From positions 1-8,834 of the forward strand of contig CAUHCL010000088.1 in assembly GCA_959604655.1 (NCBI GenBank): a stretch of DNA of 8,834 nucleotides, written 5' to 3'. Below are positions 5,642 to 8,834 of the stretch, piece by piece. The position numbers and the translations under genes were made by a program. Numbering within the stretch: the first letter of the stretch is position 1; every line of letters begins with the position of its first letter. Source of the stretch: an uncultured Alistipes sp. GTDB lineage: Bacteria > Bacteroidota > Bacteroidia > Bacteroidales > Rikenellaceae. The notes beneath the pieces were generated by a model. It ran no database searches. It had not been told where the DNA came from and saw nothing but the letters and a program-made list of their open reading frames with translations.

Positions 5642-8268
5642 TTCAGCACCCCTATGGCACCGTCGTCGGCGAGCGTCTCGGCCGATATCTTCATCCGTCG
5701 GCAGCGGGAGTTGTTGTAGAACTTCACCGAGGCGCGGCCCTGCTCGTCGGGCCTGAGCTCGGGATTCCAGTAGAGAGTTCGGCGATAATCGTTCTCCTTG
5801 GGCATGACGGAGTAGTCGGGCATGTAGAATTCGTCGGGCTCGGCATAGCCGTCGATCCATGTCTTGCGCACCCCGCGTCCCGCTTCGACGGGGATTCTCC
5901 CCTCGGGGTAGGTCTCGATGAACACCACGCAGGAGTAGTGGCTCGATATCTCCATCGGCGACATCTTGGTAATGTCGGCGTATTGCGTGATAACCCCCAA
6001 ATCTTCGTTGATGTATATGGCCTTGATCGCCGACAGCCGTATCAGGTCGTAAAGCGGTACATCGCCGCGCACCTTTTCGTAGTCGACCACGAACAGCGGC
6101 GCTTTCCCCTTGTAGGTTATCCGCCATTGCCCGTTGATCTCTATCACGTCTATTTCGGTCGAATCCTTCGATCGTGACATGGTGTTGAGCGTGTTCACGC
6201 TCTGGCGCGATATTACGAACTTGTCGCTCAGCGAGGCCAGAAGTTCGTGTATCTCGGTGACCGATTCCCCCGCGTCGCGTATGGCGTCCATCTCGGCGGG
6301 AATGTCGTAAAACGATGTCGAGGTGGAGCGGCTGCGGTATATCTCGTCCTCGCGGGAGCGTTTCTCGCCCTTCACTACGACCTCCTTTATGCGATGCACC
6401 TTTTTCGTCATGTCGGTCTCGCCGTCGTCGTAATAGAGCGCCGTCGTGTCGACGATGGTGCGCGCGGCTTCCGATTCCGAGGTGCGGTGCTCGTTGGGCG
6501 CGTCGGCCGTCTCGATGTTCATCTCCGCGGGAAGATACTCCCGAGGCGCGGGTGAAAACAGTCGGTCGAGCAGTATGCGGCTGGCCTTGCGGCGGTTCTT
6601 GTCGTTGGTTACCGAGAGGTTGAGCGCCCATTTTCCCCACAGATTGCCCACGAAGGTGAAGCGTCCCGTGCTGTCCACCTCCACCGTGCCCGCATGGGCC
6701 ATGTTGTCCTGCAACCCGTCGCCGCCTTCCTCGCCGCGTTTGAGCAGCACCGACGAAAGGCGGATGTCGGTCAGCGGCTTGTCGGTGCCGTAGCGCAGTA
6801 CGCGTCCGTGCACCTCCACGCCCTGCTCGGGCAGATATTCGAGGTCGAACGGGCGGGTTCCCGCGCGCTCGGCCCAGTCGTAGCGGCGCCAGCCCTGCAC
6901 CATCAGCAGACGGTCGAGGGCCGTGCGGTGCAGTGAGTCGTCCGACTCGAAATAGTACGAGGGGCGGTGCACGTAGCCCTTTATCTCCGAACACAGCAGC
7001 AGGTCGGTCAGCATGTCGCCGTAATAGGCCGTTTCGTTCTCGCCGTCGCGCACCGAGACCGATATGGGGGCGGCGAGTGGTTGCCCGTCGGCGTCGCGGA
7101 GGTTGAAATCGAGTCTTATGGAGTCGTAGGGCTCGTACTGCGGCTTGTCGGCCGCGACCTCTATCGCGGCGCGTCTTCCCGCATGCGTGAACAGCAGGCG
7201 GTCGGCGATGGGCATGCCGTCGAGGCCGACGAGTATTATGCGCGCCACTCCCGCAGGCATGCGGCGTTTGTCGATCTTGAAGTCTATCGGCTGTCCGTCG
7301 GCCAGATCGAGTATGCTGTAACTCGACAGCGCGCCGCCGCATATCACGGCCGCGCCTAACATCGTGGCGGGCATTCCCGCGCTCTTGCGCACCTCGACGG
7401 CGATGCTGTCGGCCGACGAAAGGTTGTCGACGCGCATTACGATGCCTTGCGGCTGCATCTCGGGTAATTCGATGCGGCGGCTTTTGCCGTCCGCGGCCGT
7501 GATCTCGGCCCTGTCGCCCTTGGCGGGGGTGTAGTCGAAAGCCCCGCGGCCGCCGTATTCGGTCGCAAACTCGGCCTTGACGTTGCCCTGCCTGTCGCGG
7601 ACGGTACCTGATGCCGCGAGCGGCAGTCCGTCGGCGTCGGTCGCTTCGAACGCCACGCGCGAGGGGAGTCCCTCGACGAGGTTGCCGCCCTCGGGGAAGA
7701 ACCGCACGTTGACGCTCCCGCCTCGTTTGGCGAAGGTGCGCTTGGACGGATACTTGCCGCTTGCCGTCCGCGGGCGCATCATCCTCTTGTCGGCCGTGTC
7801 CGCAGGGTCCTCGGGCTCGTCGAAGACGGGGATTGTGCGCGAACATACGGTTTCCTCGCCGAAATTGAGCATGTATTTGGTGTAGGCCCTTATCTCGTAG
7901 AATCCCGAATAGAACGGCAGGTGCGTCAATGCGAAATTACCGTTGCACCGCCCTCCGACGATCGGCAGCACCTTTTTTTCGATGACGGTCCCTCCAGGGT
8001 TCAGCAGCTCCACATACAGCGTGCGGCTCAGGGCCGTGGGACGGTTGGTGCCTGCCTCGACGACGTAACATCCGAACCAGATGCGGTCCGCCCGATAGTA
8101 GCTCGTGTTGTCGAGGTGCAGGTGCACCTTCTCCTGCGGCAGCGCCTTGCCGAAACTGCTCGCGGCGTAGGCATAGCCGAGCAGTCGGCGCAACGAATCG
8201 GGCAGCTGTTCCTGCGCGGCAGCGGATACGCAGGCAAGGCATGATATGAGCAGAAGCAATCTTTTCAT
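5635..8268 (-). CDS. Exported MG2-like / TonB-plug-like domain protein, function unknown
   Basis: This 877-residue protein reads on the minus strand from ATG at 8268-8266. An in-frame TTG at 8286 was rejected because the ATG gives a clean signal peptide (MKRLLLLISCLACVSAAAQ, cleavage probably after AQ at 19). A lipobox-like LISC ends at Cys10 but lies too near the N-terminus to trust. About 46-150 resembles an alpha-2-macroglobulin MG2 domain (EKVHLHLDNTSYYRADRIWF). About 190-260 carries the FFPEGGNLVEG motif seen in this group. About 484-560 looks like a carboxypeptidase-regulatory-like beta domain. 'IKEVVVKGEKRSREDEIY' near 627-644 begins a TonB-plug-like part, but no outer-membrane barrel follows. 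The C-terminus (TLYWNPELRPDEQGRASVKFYNN) is characteristic of these Bacteroidetes proteins. Such proteins are periplasmic or surface-located, with no established activity known to me. It converges on folP. Confidence 0.85.
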   Translation of the reverse strand: MKRLLLLISCLACVSAAAQEQLPDSLRRLLGYAYAASSFGKALPQEKVHLHLDNTSYYRADRIWFGCYVVEAGTNRPTALSRTLYVELLNPGGTVIEKKVLPIVGGRCNGNFALTHLPFYSGFYEIRAYTKYMLNFGEETVCSRTIPVFDEPEDPADTADKRMMRPRTASGKYPSKRTFAKRGGSVNVRFFPEGGNLVEGLPSRVAFEATDADGLPLAASGTVRDRQGNVKAEFATEYGGRGAFDYTPAKGDRAEITAADGKSRRIELPEMQPQGIVMRVDNLSSADSIAVEVRKSAGMPATMLGAAVICGGALSSYSILDLADGQPIDFKIDKRRMPAGVARIILVGLDGMPIADRLLFTHAGRRAAIEVAADKPQYEPYDSIRLDFNLRDADGQPLAAPISVSVRDGENETAYYGDMLTDLLLCSEIKGYVHRPSYYFESDDSLHRTALDRLLMVQGWRRYDWAERAGTRPFDLEYLPEQGVEVHGRVLRYGTDKPLTDIRLSSVLLKRGEEGGDGLQDNMAHAGTVEVDSTGRFTFVGNLWGKWALNLSVTNDKNRRKASRILLDRLFSPAPREYLPAEMNIETADAPNEHRTSESEAARTIVDTTALYYDDGETDMTKKVHRIKEVVVKGEKRSREDEIYRSRSTSTSFYDIPAEMDAIRDAGESVTEIHELLASLSDKFVISRQSVNTLNTMSRSKDSTEIDVIEINGQWRITYKGKAPLFVVDYEKVRGDVPLYDLIRLSAIKAIYINEDLGVITQYADITKMSPMEISSHYSCVVFIETYPEGRIPVEAGRGVRKTWIDGYAEPDEFYMPDYSVMPKENDYRRTLYWNPELRPDEQGRASVKFYNNSRCRRMKISAETLADDGAIGVLNR

Positions 8269-8287
8269 GGCGAGACGGATATACAAA

Positions 8288-8315
8288 CAAATATACGGAA
8301 ATTATTCCGTATATT
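8288..8315 (-). promoter_or_regulatory. Promoter -7 box with overlapping inverted repeat for the MG2-like gene
   Basis: On the minus strand TATATTTG (8295 down to 8288) matches TAnnTTTG, 19 bp before the ATG. An 11-bp perfect inverted repeat, 8290-8300 (AATATACGGAA) with 8305-8315 and a 4-bp centre, covers the upstream part of this box. It may be an operator, or a hairpin terminator for the minus-strand gene to the right, although the following bases (TTGTTTGTAT) form only a broken T-run. No TTG-like -33 box is found at the expected spacing, so the promoter is less certain than the other two. Confidence 0.5.
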
Positions 8316-8342
8316 CGATGCCGACGGGGCGGGTATTGTCTG

Positions 8343-8834
8343 TTATTCCGAGAAATCCCTTTCAGCCGTGGCGGTGTGCACCTCGCCGTTTTCGTCGGTC
8401 AGAGTCACGGTGATCGTGTGCTTTCCCGTCCATGCCGTGGGGGCGTGTTTGGGGCGCATTGTGAAATCGTATGGGGAAATTACCGACAGTTCAAACTCTT
8501 CTATGGCGTCTCCCGATTTATGAGTAGCGCCGAGACATCTGTCCGTTGGATCCACATTCGAATGGTCGACATTACCGAGGAATTGTGTATATGAATAATA
8601 ATTCATCATGAATATGTCATTTAACGAGGTTCCGGCGGGATGAGATTCATCGTAATCGCAGTCACTTGTGATCATAATGTCGGTTATTCCGGGATGTATG
8701 GCATAGCGGGGAAATTCGCCGGGCAGGCAATCTTTTTCCCATTCGTATCCGATATCCTCTTTTTTTGCGGCCAGTTCGTAGAATTTTTCCAAGTCTTTTA
8801 TTGCCTGCGTCGATTTCCAGAATGCTTGCGCTTC
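8343..8834 (-). CDS. Unrecognised protein, C-terminal 163 residues (5' end outside window)
   Basis: The minus-strand frame is open from the window edge to a TAA at 8345-8343. The visible start EAQAFWKSTQAIKDLEKFYE continues past the first TTG (8792), so that TTG is probably internal. The first 35 residues look helical and charged. The middle is rich in Asp, Tyr and Asn (SDCDYDESHPAG, MMNYYSYTQF) and has two cysteines after the one near the N-terminal end of the visible part. The end (about 110-163) reads as beta strands of an Ig-like fold, with WTGKHTITVTLTDENGEVHTATAERDF. This is common in small exported Bacteroidetes proteins, but I cannot name the family. Part of it is AT-richer than its neighbours (20 of 60 bases are G or C in 8581-8640), which may mark a lineage-specific gene. 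It points the same way as the MG2-like gene, 74 bp upstream of it. Confidence 0.7.
   Translation of the reverse strand, partial: EAQAFWKSTQAIKDLEKFYELAAKKEDIGYEWEKDCLPGEFPRYAIHPGITDIMITSDCDYDESHPAGTSLNDIFMMNYYSYTQFLGNVDHSNVDPTDRCLGATHKSGDAIEEFELSVISPYDFTMRPKHAPTAWTGKHTITVTLTDENGEVHTATAERDFSE

Noticed and set aside
5459..7846. 795-codon open frame on the minus strand, in another frame of the MG2-like gene
   Set aside because: The product is extremely Arg/Gly-rich without motifs and crosses into folP. The overlapping frame has a signal peptide and recognisable domains.
8269..8286. TTG at 8286 as an earlier start for the MG2-like gene
   Set aside because: It would place six extra residues before a normal signal peptide beginning at the ATG, and it is close to the expected transcription start.
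1..8834. tRNA, rRNA, CRISPR array, insertion sequence, attachment site or defence system
   Set aside because: No tRNA-like cloverleaf, spaced direct-repeat array, transposase motif or terminal repeats were seen on either strand. The gene content is mostly housekeeping plus one exported protein family.

Overview
The window looks like chromosome of a moderately GC-rich member of the Bacteroidales, most likely an Alistipes/Rikenellaceae-type gut organism. The basis is a fused SecD-SecF protein, promoter boxes matching the Bacteroidetes -7 consensus TAnnTTTG, A/T-rich leaders instead of Shine-Dalgarno sites, and a large exported MG2/plug-like protein of a family typical of this phylum. The genus is inferred from sequence character only.

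Layout, left to right. Bases 1-392 are the 3' end of a GH51-type alpha-L-arabinofuranosidase gene. It is followed by a hairpin terminator (415-461) whose loop and T-tract merge into the promoter (439-471) of secDF (554-3538). After secDF come small stem-loops and a second hairpin terminator (3596-3635), again merged with a promoter (3613-3645). That promoter drives a compact plus-strand group: a short YbbR/CdaR-like membrane protein (3654-4151), dephospho-CoA kinase coaE (4201-4794) and dihydropteroate synthase folP (4778-5617, overlapping coaE). On the minus strand, converging on folP, lies an 877-residue exported protein with MG2-like, carboxypeptidase-regulatory-like and TonB-plug-like regions (5635-8268). 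An inverted repeat overlaps its -7 box. Upstream of it, also on the minus strand, is the C-terminal part of an unrecognised, AT-richer gene (8343 to the window edge).

How the genes fit together. SecDF is the proton-driven accessory of the Sec translocon, which would export the MG2-like protein. CoaE makes the last step to CoA and FolP makes dihydropteroate for folate, so this is a housekeeping block. The YbbR-like gene and folP are the usual neighbours of the diadenylate cyclase gene cdaA in different phyla, yet no cdaA is visible here.

The most notable non-coding observation is that the two plus-strand intergenic regions share one geometry: a 13-14 bp hairpin with GTTG in its loop, a run of seven Ts, two bases, then TAnCTTTG, with exactly 21 bp between GTTG and the TA. 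I found no RNA gene, IS element, CRISPR array or clear novel defence system.
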